Origin: Desulfonatronum sp. SC1
GTDB taxonomy: Bacteria > Desulfobacterota > Desulfovibrionia > Desulfovibrionales > Desulfonatronaceae
Assembly (NCBI RefSeq): GCF_003046795.1
Contig: NZ_PZKN01000009.1
Location: forward strand, 1-64,000
DNA: 64,000 nucleotides
Direction: 5' to 3'
Positions 57,450 to 64,000 of the stretch are shown here, one piece after another. The notes beneath the pieces are model-generated. The model was not told where the DNA came from. It was given only the letters and a program-made list of their open reading frames with translations, and made no database searches. Position numbers and translations under genes: made by a program. How positions within the stretch are numbered: the stretch's first letter is position 1; the number at the start of each line of letters is the position of its first letter.

Positions 57450-58256
57450 CTATACAAGGTCGGAAAAATACTTCTGATAGCGCTGAAACAACCGGTAGGA
57501 GATGATCAACAGCGGTATGGGCAGGGCCAGCCCGACGACCATGGGCCAAGACCAGGGAAAGGTGCTCTCCGGAATCTGCAGAGCGCGGTAGGCGGTGACG
57601 ATTCCGGCCATGGGGTTGAGCAGATACAGATTCCAGGCCCAGGGAGCGCGCTCCATGAAGCGGTCAATGAAGGACAGGTTGTACATGACCGGGGTCATGA
57701 AGAACCAGGCGCTCATCGCGATGCTCACGATATGGTTGGTGTCCCGGAAATACACGTGCGAGGTGGACACCAAAAATGTCAGCGCCAAGTTGAATAAACT
57801 GTGGTAAGCTACCAGCAGGGGCAGCAGCACGACCCACATACTGAGCATGCTCCCTTTCCAGAGCAAAATGCCGGTCAGCAGCACGAGCTGGACCCCCAGG
57901 GTCAGCAGGAAATGAATCAGGTTACCAGCGGTGAAGGACATGGGCAGCAGGACGCGCGGAAAGCTGACTTTTTTTACCAGGTTGGCGTTGCCGCTGATGC
58001 AGTTCTGTCCGCCGAACACGGCTTGCCCGGTATATTGCCAGGCGAAAACCCCGATCAAGATGTCTTCCGTGGGCACTCCCCGACCGATCAAGAGCCGGAG
58101 AAAAACCATGTAGATGATGGCCATGAACAGCGGGTTGAGGATGCTCCAGAAAAAACCGAGCACCGTGCCGCTGTACCGGCCTTTGAGTTCCCGGGCGCTG
58201 AGGTTGACCACGAGATCCCGATAGGCGCTGAGTGTGGAAAAAAGGCTTGTCGGCAT
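57450..58256 (-). CDS. ABC-2 type polysaccharide export permease (Wzm/KpsM-like)
   Basis: A 268-residue inner-membrane permease with six helices and the family's N-terminal signature (LVVNLSARELKGRYSGTVLG, FFWSILNPLFMAIIY) and the mid-protein VKKVSFPRVLLP and VYFRDTNHIV motifs. Such permeases export O-antigen, capsule or teichoic-acid chains together with a Wzt/KpsT ATPase. No ATPase or glycosyltransferase gene adjoins it, which is unusual. The start is ATG 58256. Confidence 0.86.
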   Translation of the reverse strand: MPTSLFSTLSAYRDLVVNLSARELKGRYSGTVLGFFWSILNPLFMAIIYMVFLRLLIGRGVPTEDILIGVFAWQYTGQAVFGGQNCISGNANLVKKVSFPRVLLPMSFTAGNLIHFLLTLGVQLVLLTGILLWKGSMLSMWVVLLPLLVAYHSLFNLALTFLVSTSHVYFRDTNHIVSIAMSAWFFMTPVMYNLSFIDRFMERAPWAWNLYLLNPMAGIVTAYRALQIPESTFPWSWPMVVGLALPIPLLIISYRLFQRYQKYFSDLV

Positions 58257-58614
58257 AGGTTGTGTGGTTGGAGATTCAGGGGTTCACGGTTCAGGATGGA
58301 CTTGCGGAGAGGCGGACGAACAAGGATATCAAGAACGAGCCGGTGGGCGATGTGAGCCAAGTCGCCAAGCGGTTACTACCTACATGAGCACGATGCCGGG
58401 AGCAAGGCCGTGAACGCGTCGCGCTGGGCTGGGCTCACGCCAAGACGCGAAAAAAACTTGCCTCATCTTCGCGACTTCGCGACTTCGCGGCTTCGCGTGG
58501 GCCCTTTTCCCAGTTATGCTCTTCGTATGACCCAAGGTGACTTTTCGCGGTACAGAGGCTAAAGACGACCAATTCCCGTTCATCAGCAAGAGCATCGAGA
58601 GAGGATCATCAATC
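58257..58614. other. Divergent intergenic region upstream of glmS
   Basis: About 360 bases between the export permease and glmS. It contains an eight-base tandem repeat (TTCGCGAC type, four units, about 58468-58499) and otherwise no gene. Promoters for both directions must lie here but are not recognisable by eye. There is no glmS ribozyme core. Confidence 0.45.
58468..58499. repeat. Eight-base tandem repeat upstream of glmS
   Basis: Four consecutive units TTCGCGAC, TTCGCGAC, TTCGCGGC, TTCGCGTG on the plus strand. Purely seen in sequence; no known function. Confidence 0.65.
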
Positions 58615-60438
58615 ATGTGCGGAATCATCGGTTATGCGGGGCACAGGCCTGCCGTGCCCATCATCGTGGAAGGACTGAAGCGTCTGGAGTACCGCGGCTA
58701 CGATTCCGCGGGCGTGGCCTTTGCGCAGCATGACGAGCTGCACGTCATCCGGGCCGAAGGCAAGCTGTGCGAGCTGGAAACCCGTCTCAACGGCCAGGAC
58801 ATGTTTCACGCCACCACGGCCCTGGGCCATACCCGATGGGCGACCCACGGCCTGCCCGTGGAGCGCAACGCCCATCCCCATCGTGACCCGAAAGGCCGTT
58901 TGGCCTTGGTGCATAACGGGATCATCGAGAACTACCAATCGCTGCGGGAAATGCTCAAAGGCAAAGGGCGCACGTTTTTCTCGGATACGGACTCCGAAGT
59001 ACTGGTCCAACTCGTTGCCGAGTTGTGGACAGCCGACATCTCCCTACGCGAGGCGTTCAGCCGGGCTCTTGCCCAGGTTGAAGGCACCTATGCCGCGGCC
59101 CTGCTCAACCTGGACGAACCGAATCGAATCTGGGCGGCCCGCAAATCCAGCCCGCTGTTGCTGGGCGTGGGCGTGGGAGAAAACTTCGTGGCCTCGGACA
59201 TTCCGGCGTTTCTGAGCTACACCCGTGACGTCGTCTTCCTGGAGGACGGCGAACTGGTGGAACTGGATCCCTTTTCCTGGCAGGTCTTCGACACCGCCAC
59301 CCTTTCCCCCCTGGAAAAGCAAGTCCACCACATCACCTGGGACTTCCAGGCCGCGCAAAAAGGCGGCTACCGCCACTTCATGCTCAAGGAAATCTTCGAG
59401 CAGCCCGCAGTGATCGGCAATTGCCTGGCCGGACGCGTGGACGCCAAGGCCTTGTCCGTGGCCCTGCCGGAGTTGGACGATATGCCCATCCCGGCTCAGA
59501 TCCAGATCGTGGCCTGCGGCACGTCCTATCATGCCGGGCTATGGGGCCAACATCTGCTGGAGTCCTGGGCGAAAATCCCGGTTCGCGTGGAAATCGCCTC
59601 GGAATTCCGGTACCGGAATCCGCTTTTCATGCCGAACGACCTCGTCCTGGCCATCAGTCAGTCCGGGGAAACCGCGGACACCCTTGCCGGGATGCGCCTG
59701 GCCAAGGAACACGGCGTGCCCGTCCTCGGACTGTGCAACGTGGTGGGATCCAGCGTGGCCCGGGACGCGGACGGCGTGATTTACACCCAGGCCGGGCCGG
59801 AAATCAGCGTGGCCTCCACCAAGGCCATGTGCAGCCAGCTCGTCCTGTTGACCTTACTGGCCCTCTACTGGGGCCGCCGCAAAGGGACACTGTCCCGGGA
59901 AGTGGAAACGTCGATCATCACCGGGCTGTTCGGCCTGCCCCAAATCCTGGAGGCCGAACTGCCCCGCTTGCGCGGCAAGGCCCAGGAACTGGCCCCGGAA
60001 TACAGCACGGCACGTAGCTTTTTCTACCTCGGCCGAGGGCCGGCCTACCCTCTGGCTCTGGAAGGCGCCTTGAAACTCAAGGAAATTTCCTACATCCACG
60101 CCGAAGGCTACGCAGCCGGAGAAATGAAACACGGCCCCATCGCCCTGATCGAGCCGGAATTTCCCACCTTCGCCCTAGCCCTGAACGACGCCCTGCTGCC
60201 CAAGGTCGTTTCCAATCTGGTGGAAGTCCAGGCCCGCAACGGTCGGGTCATCGCCTTGTGCCAGTCCGGATTCGACCTTAACGTGGACCACGCCTGGGAG
60301 ATCCCCCAGGTTTACGGCCCCCTGAACACCTTTCTGGCCCTGCCAGCCCTGCAGCTCTTCGCCTACGAGATGGCCGTCTACCTGGGCAAGGACGTGGACC
60401 AGCCCCGCAATTTGGCCAAGAGCGTGACGGTGGAGTGA
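58615..60438 (+). CDS. glmS: Glutamine-fructose-6-phosphate aminotransferase (isomerizing)
   Basis: A 607-residue enzyme that makes glucosamine 6-phosphate for peptidoglycan and LPS. The N-terminal glutaminase domain starts MCGIIGYAGHRPAV; removal of Met exposes the nucleophilic Cys, which fixes the start at 58615 although the frame is open upstream. Next come GHTRWATHG and HNGIIEN, then two SIS domains (CGTSYHAGLWG, ISQSGETADTLAG, YLGRGPAYPLALEGALKLKE). The C-terminus GKDVDQPRNLAKSVTVE is the conserved segment whose codons form the TnsD recognition site of Tn7, and a Tn7-type transposon starts 25 bases after the stop. Confidence 0.97.
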   Translation: MCGIIGYAGHRPAVPIIVEGLKRLEYRGYDSAGVAFAQHDELHVIRAEGKLCELETRLNGQDMFHATTALGHTRWATHGLPVERNAHPHRDPKGRLALVHNGIIENYQSLREMLKGKGRTFFSDTDSEVLVQLVAELWTADISLREAFSRALAQVEGTYAAALLNLDEPNRIWAARKSSPLLLGVGVGENFVASDIPAFLSYTRDVVFLEDGELVELDPFSWQVFDTATLSPLEKQVHHITWDFQAAQKGGYRHFMLKEIFEQPAVIGNCLAGRVDAKALSVALPELDDMPIPAQIQIVACGTSYHAGLWGQHLLESWAKIPVRVEIASEFRYRNPLFMPNDLVLAISQSGETADTLAGMRLAKEHGVPVLGLCNVVGSSVARDADGVIYTQAGPEISVASTKAMCSQLVLLTLLALYWGRRKGTLSREVETSIITGLFGLPQILEAELPRLRGKAQELAPEYSTARSFFYLGRGPAYPLALEGALKLKEISYIHAEGYAAGEMKHGPIALIEPEFPTFALALNDALLPKVVSNLVEVQARNGRVIALCQSGFDLNVDHAWEIPQVYGPLNTFLALPALQLFAYEMAVYLGKDVDQPRNLAKSVTVE

Positions 60439-60463
60439 AGGCGGAAGAATTATTTATTGAAGT
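60385..60463 (+). other. Occupied attTn7 site
   Basis: The last codons of glmS (DVDQPRNLAKSVTVE) are the usual TnsD-binding sequence. The transposon end begins at 60464, 25 bases after the stop codon, which matches the spacing used by Tn7 in Enterobacteria. The five bases just before the end (GAAGT, 60459-60463) would be one copy of the target duplication; the other copy is beyond the window. Confidence 0.85.
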
Positions 60464-60472
60464 TGTGGGAGC

Positions 60473-60530
60473 AAAATAAAGTTGGTAACTGAAAAATAAA
60501 GATTGTAACTTTAAAATAAAGTTGGTAACT
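60473..60530 (+). repeat. Three TnsB-binding-type direct repeats
   Basis: AAAATAAAGTTGGTAACT at 60473-60490, AAAATAAAGATTGTAACT at 60493-60510 and AAAATAAAGTTGGTAACT at 60513-60530: an 18-base core at an exact 20-base period, starting nine bases inside the transposon terminus. Tn7 ends carry 22-bp TnsB sites of closely similar sequence, overlapping at the right end. The tnsA promoter probably overlaps this array, as in Tn7, where TnsB autoregulates. Confidence 0.9.
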
Positions 60531-60571
60531 TTGTTCCGAGTTTGAACACGTGATTTTCAAAGGTTCGGAGC

Positions 60572-61261
60572 ATGACAATTATCAATTTCGATTCCCGTTC
60601 TTCCAAATGGATAAAACAGGGACGTGGGCAGGGCACCGGAAAAGACTACCAGCCTTGGCTAACGGTAAGGGACCTGCCTTCTTCTGGCAGGTCCCATCGT
60701 GTCTGGGGATTCCAAACACAACGTACCCACCATTTACTCTCTGATCTTGAACTCAAAGCCTTTTTTTTGTTCGACTGGAATCCAGTCGTAACAGACCTTC
60801 GAGAACAATACCCTCTCGCACTCGACGATACCTTAGAGATCGCAAAAAAATCTTGCATCCGTCACCCAGAATTTCGGGGGCAAGTGCAGGTGATGACGAC
60901 GGATTTTCTTGTGGATACCAACAGGGCAGAACTTCCGAAATTTGCGATACAAGTCAAAACATCGTCTGATCTCTTCAATCCGAGAGTCATTGAAAAACTT
61001 GAAATTGAGCGTCAATATTGGAAGAAGCATAAAGTCCCTTGGTATTTGTTGACAGAAAAACAAATACCTAAGTCCGTGACAGAAAATATTTCTTGGCTTT
61101 ATCCCTCACAACTTATGCTTGAAATTGAAGATCTGCTCGAGATGGCTCCTCTATACATGAATTTCTTCCACAAAAATCCAGCAGTAAAAATTTCTCAGGC
61201 TGCAATGATGCTGGATCAAGCATATTCGCTTGAAAACGGTGAATCTCTGCAAAAAATTTGA
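60572..61261 (+). CDS. tnsA: Tn7 transposition endonuclease TnsA, apparently frameshifted near the 3' end
   Basis: Zero-frame product of 229 residues. The catalytic set of TnsA is intact: Glu60 (SDLELKAF), Asp111 (TTDFLVD), Gln127 and Lys129 (FAIQVK), each three positions lower than in E. coli Tn7 (63, 114, 130, 132). TnsA cuts the 5' ends of the element while TnsB joins the 3' ends. The frame stops at TGA 61259 just after an A6 tract (61251-61256); reading -1 from there gives 56 more codons (NLIVDGIEGFPVQYCKS onward) ending at 61425, for 284 residues against 273 in Tn7. AAAGG lies eight bases before the ATG. Confidence 0.9.
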   Translation: MTIINFDSRSSKWIKQGRGQGTGKDYQPWLTVRDLPSSGRSHRVWGFQTQRTHHLLSDLELKAFFLFDWNPVVTDLREQYPLALDDTLEIAKKSCIRHPEFRGQVQVMTTDFLVDTNRAELPKFAIQVKTSSDLFNPRVIEKLEIERQYWKKHKVPWYLLTEKQIPKSVTENISWLYPSQLMLEIEDLLEMAPLYMNFFHKNPAVKISQAAMMLDQAYSLENGESLQKI

Positions 61262-61370
61262 TCGTTGATGGCATTGAGGGTTTTCCTGTTCAATATTGCA
61301 AGTCCTTGGAGATCTTTGATTGTGGGAGATTTACAAGCATCTTCAGACTTCCACCATTTGCGGAATCGTT

Positions 61371-63446
61371 ATGCTGCAAATCAATGATGTACTTATGTAC
61401 GGTGAGGTACGGCATCGGGTTCTGAACTCCACTGAAGAAGGGTATGTATTGATCAATATCGATTCAATTCATTCTTTTCCAGAATACATATCTGCATCGG
61501 AGGTGGAGGCCGCAATCCTATCAGAATCCCTGAAAAAAGTGGATGACCCTTATAAACATCTTGTTACTCAACTGCCGGAGCAAGGAACAGTTTCTCAGAA
61601 AATTCGGGACAAGCGCCTGTCGATCATAAATGATCTGATACACAATCCGGATATTTACAATAGAACAGGCAGAGGGCCATTGGTTCAGCAGGTCGTTAAC
61701 AAAACCGGAATCGCTAAAAAATCCATATATTCTTATCTTCGGCAGTACTGGCAACGTGGATCGACTCCTAACGCCCTACTTCCGGATTACGATAATTCTG
61801 GAGGTAAGGGGAAAAAACGTTCAAACTCCGGGAAAAAATTGGGACGGCCTAGAAGTATCTCACCAGGGGAAGGGTCCATAATTGATGCTGTTATTGAGCG
61901 ATTTTTCCGTATCGTTCTTGATCGTTATTACCTCACAGAGAAAAACATTCCTATAGGCTACGCTCACCGCCGTTTCATGGATATGTATGAATCCAATAAT
62001 CCTAATATCCCTAAAGAGGAATATCCTACAATTGGTCAATTGCGATACTTTTATGAAAGAGAATACATTCGTTCAGAACGCATCCGCCTTAAGTCAAATA
62101 AAATTAATTATAACAAAGATATAAGACCACTGCAAAGCACAGCAACAGTCAACACCCATGGACCTGGTGCACGATACGAAATTGATGCTACCATTGCAGA
62201 CATATACCTACTATCTTCGGACAGGCAAAAAATCATTGGCCGCCCAATATTGTACGTTGTTGTTGATGTTTTCAGCAGAATGATAGCCGGTTTTTATGTT
62301 GGGCTTGAGAATCCATCTTACGCAACAGCTATGTTGGCCCTAGTCAATGCAATGACAGATAAATCTAAAATATGCAAATCATATGGGTACGATATAGCAT
62401 CCGAAGACTGGCCTTGCATTGGTTTACCAGATGCAATCCTGGCAGATCGCGGCGAGTTACTTGGCCATCAGATAGAATATCTTGAGCAGGCATTTGGTGT
62501 GAGAATTGAGACTGCTCCTCCCTATCGCGGCGATGCCAAAGGCATAGTTGAGAGATGCTTTCGAACGATTCAAGCAGATTTTAAACCATACGCCCCCGGC
62601 GTTGTTACAGGAACAACCATAAAAAAAAGAGGCGGCAAGGATTATCGACTAGATGCGACGCTAACCATTCAGGATTTTACGAAAATCATTATCGGCTCAA
62701 TCCTGCACCGAAACCTGTACTCCGTCCTGACTAAGTATGATCGCGAACCTGATATGCCTAGCAATCTTCCAGCTGTACCAATTCGCATTTGGCAATGGGG
62801 AATCCAGCATCGGAGCGGACGCCTGAGGAATGTGTCTGAAACTGCCTTGAGACTTGCCTTGCTTCCCCGACAAAAAGTAACCATTTCAGACCTTGGTATC
62901 CAATGTTTTGGTGTTTTTTACACCTGCAAAGAACTAATGACTTCAGGCTGGCTAAATCGAACGAGACAACAGAGGCCTGGCCCATTCATGGCGGCTTATG
63001 ACCCTGGGATTGCGGATCACATTTATTTTTTCCCGGATAAAAGCAAACCCGATTACTGGGACTGCTACCTGACGGATCGCTCAAGAGAATACAGGGGTCG
63101 ATCAATGTGGGAGTTATGGGAAAGTCAGAAGCAACTCCGAAAAGTAACAGCAACTTGGAAAATCCAGGAGCAGAATAGCAAAAGAAACCTAGAAAACATA
63201 ATCCAGGAAACTATAAAAAAGGCAGAGAAATCACGCCCTCCCCATATCGGAGAATCCAAAACGGAAACACTTACTGGCATTGGAAATAACCGACAAGAAG
63301 CCCGCGATCTTGAGCGGCAACAACGCCAATCGGCAAAAAAAACTTCAGGGTCTAAATCAAAAGCCACCGTCACCAATTTACATGAACAACCTGAAGATTG
63401 TGCAATTCCAGATTTCCTCGATGAACTTTTTGGAGATAAAGAATGA
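61371..63446 (+). CDS. tnsB: Tn7 transposase TnsB (DDE recombinase)
   Basis: A 691-residue transposase. N-terminal DNA-binding domains (TKxTVYxxLRRYWQRG-like IAKKSIYSYLRQYWQRGSTP, then PNALLPDYDNSGGKG) precede an RNase H-fold core with the DDE triad Asp272 (YEIDATIADIYLL), Asp359 (LADRGELLG) and Glu394 (AKGIVERCFRT), spacing DD(34)E. A beta-barrel and an acidic C-terminal tail for TnsC contact follow. I prefer ATG 61371 (MLQINDVLMYG), where similarity to Tn7 TnsB begins; TTG 61320 would add 17 residues. It overlaps tnsC by four bases (ATGA). Confidence 0.94.
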   Translation: MLQINDVLMYGEVRHRVLNSTEEGYVLINIDSIHSFPEYISASEVEAAILSESLKKVDDPYKHLVTQLPEQGTVSQKIRDKRLSIINDLIHNPDIYNRTGRGPLVQQVVNKTGIAKKSIYSYLRQYWQRGSTPNALLPDYDNSGGKGKKRSNSGKKLGRPRSISPGEGSIIDAVIERFFRIVLDRYYLTEKNIPIGYAHRRFMDMYESNNPNIPKEEYPTIGQLRYFYEREYIRSERIRLKSNKINYNKDIRPLQSTATVNTHGPGARYEIDATIADIYLLSSDRQKIIGRPILYVVVDVFSRMIAGFYVGLENPSYATAMLALVNAMTDKSKICKSYGYDIASEDWPCIGLPDAILADRGELLGHQIEYLEQAFGVRIETAPPYRGDAKGIVERCFRTIQADFKPYAPGVVTGTTIKKRGGKDYRLDATLTIQDFTKIIIGSILHRNLYSVLTKYDREPDMPSNLPAVPIRIWQWGIQHRSGRLRNVSETALRLALLPRQKVTISDLGIQCFGVFYTCKELMTSGWLNRTRQQRPGPFMAAYDPGIADHIYFFPDKSKPDYWDCYLTDRSREYRGRSMWELWESQKQLRKVTATWKIQEQNSKRNLENIIQETIKKAEKSRPPHIGESKTETLTGIGNNRQEARDLERQQRQSAKKTSGSKSKATVTNLHEQPEDCAIPDFLDELFGDKE

Positions 63447-64000
63447 CGCTACCGGAAGGGATGGTTAATGCAGTTTATCATGAAACTGAGATTAGTAGGT
63501 ACCAAGGAAACCCGCTTATTGAAGCATTGCCTCCAATTTTGGACGTACAAAAACTGAGATTAGGATTGGCCAGCAATATAGAATTCAATCCAACAGACAT
63601 CTACCTCGCCAAGCAAACACGAATTCATGTGATATCTCAATTATTGGATAGCTTCTTCCAGCCATTATCACGTCATGTTCATCTGGAATTAAAACTCTCA
63701 ATTATGCTTCGCCAAGGATATGTTGGCCGGAATCTCGCAACCGGACTTTTGAATTCTCACATTCAGAATGGGTACGAACGTATACAGCAAGGAAATCTCA
63801 GCGTTTATCGTTTTGAACATGTTCAGTCCACCGCAAAAAGCATGGTTCTTATTGGTTGTTCGGGATCGGGAAAAACAGTTTCACTGAATCGAATCCTCGC
63901 CACATATCCCAAAATGATCTATCATGAAAAATATAATTTTATACAGATTGTTTTCCTCAAGATTGACTGTCCCCATGACGGTTCTTTGAAAAGCTTGTGT
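63443..64000 (+). CDS. tnsC: Tn7 transposition regulator TnsC, AAA+ ATPase (5' part)
   Basis: The first 186 codons of an open frame that runs off the window. The start is an ATG overlapping the tnsB stop. Recognisable Tn7 TnsC features are YQGNPLIEALPPI near the N-terminus, MLRQGYVGRN, QNGYERIQ, and the Walker A motif GCSGSGKT at 138-145, followed by LNRILATYP and FLKIDCPHDGSLK. TnsC bridges the TnsAB transposase and the target selector (TnsD or TnsE). Walker B and the C-terminal part lie beyond 64000. Confidence 0.93.
   Translation, partial: MTLPEGMVNAVYHETEISRYQGNPLIEALPPILDVQKLRLGLASNIEFNPTDIYLAKQTRIHVISQLLDSFFQPLSRHVHLELKLSIMLRQGYVGRNLATGLLNSHIQNGYERIQQGNLSVYRFEHVQSTAKSMVLIGCSGSGKTVSLNRILATYPKMIYHEKYNFIQIVFLKIDCPHDGSLKSLC

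Larger units (their letters stand above)
60464..64000 (+). mobile_element. Tn7-type transposon, glmS-proximal end and tnsABC (partial)
   Basis: The end reads TGTGGGAGCAAAATAAAGTT, like the Tn7 terminus (TGTGGGCGGACAAAATAGTT from memory). Three TnsB-type repeats follow, then tnsA, tnsB and the start of tnsC in the classical order and orientation; in Tn7 convention this is the right end, next to glmS. Base composition drops to AT-rich exactly at this boundary. The three proteins resemble the enterobacterial Tn7 proteins along their whole visible length, so this is a Tn7-proper relative and not a CRISPR-guided type. tnsD, tnsE, cargo and the far end are outside the window. Confidence 0.93.

Noticed and set aside
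60464-64000. CRISPR-associated (CAST) Tn7-like element
   Set aside because: TnsA, TnsB and TnsC resemble classical Tn7, the element sits at attTn7, and no cas genes or CRISPR repeats are visible; the unseen part could still change this.

Overview
The window is GC-rich and gene-dense, and it reads like the chromosome of a Gram-negative sulfate-reducing bacterium of the Desulfovibrionales, perhaps a Desulfonatronum-like haloalkaliphile. This is inferred from the hisD-purC-fabI-lpxK neighbourhood, a large Mrp/Mbh-type sodium antiporter locus, the density of PAS histidine kinases and chemoreceptors, and overall protein style; no rRNA or dsr marker is present. The last 3.5 kb is visibly AT-rich and foreign.

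Layout. 0.2-4.6 kb (minus): a three-gene MacB/Dev-type ABC export system (ATPase, double-FtsX permease, HlyD adaptor). 5.0-5.9 kb: AraC/GyrI-like regulator. 6.1-8.3 kb: metX-metW behind a long leader with a possible leader peptide and two hairpins. 8.3-11.0 kb (minus): DUF2318 protein, FtsX permease and LolD-like ATPase, resembling part of the Campylobacter P19/FTR1 iron locus but without P19 or FTR1. 11.3-18.9 kb: an 11-gene Mrp/Mbh-like cation/proton antiporter operon with three MrpD-type subunits, ended by a strong terminator. 19.1-26.8 kb: hisD, purC, fabI, lpxK, yejE- and yejF-type transporter genes and dgkA. 27.1-27.7 kb: a DUF305 protein and a 28-residue lysine-rich microprotein.

27.7-56.3 kb is a continuous minus-strand signal-transduction block: seven histidine kinases (two with periplasmic substrate-binding domains, three with built-in receiver domains), an HD-GYP response regulator, an HDOD protein, two single-domain response regulators, a decayed kinase remnant, and three tandem CheW-MCP cassettes. 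The cassettes are clearly paralogous. A short remnant of a second CheY gene in front of the first cassette suggests that the ancestral unit was CheY-CheW-MCP.

56.5-60.4 kb: a YitT-family membrane protein, an orphan ABC-2 polysaccharide export permease, and glmS. Exactly 25 bp after the glmS stop codon a Tn7-type transposon begins (60464). It has a TGTGGGA end, three 20-bp-period TnsB-type repeats, tnsA, tnsB and the first 186 codons of tnsC; the cargo lies beyond the window. tnsA seems to be interrupted by a -1 frameshift at an A6 tract.

Smaller structures include three copies of a ~125-bp palindromic dispersed element, two heptanucleotide-repeat insertions carried in frame inside a hybrid kinase, and several REP-like hairpins. 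I found no CRISPR array, tRNA or rRNA by eye.
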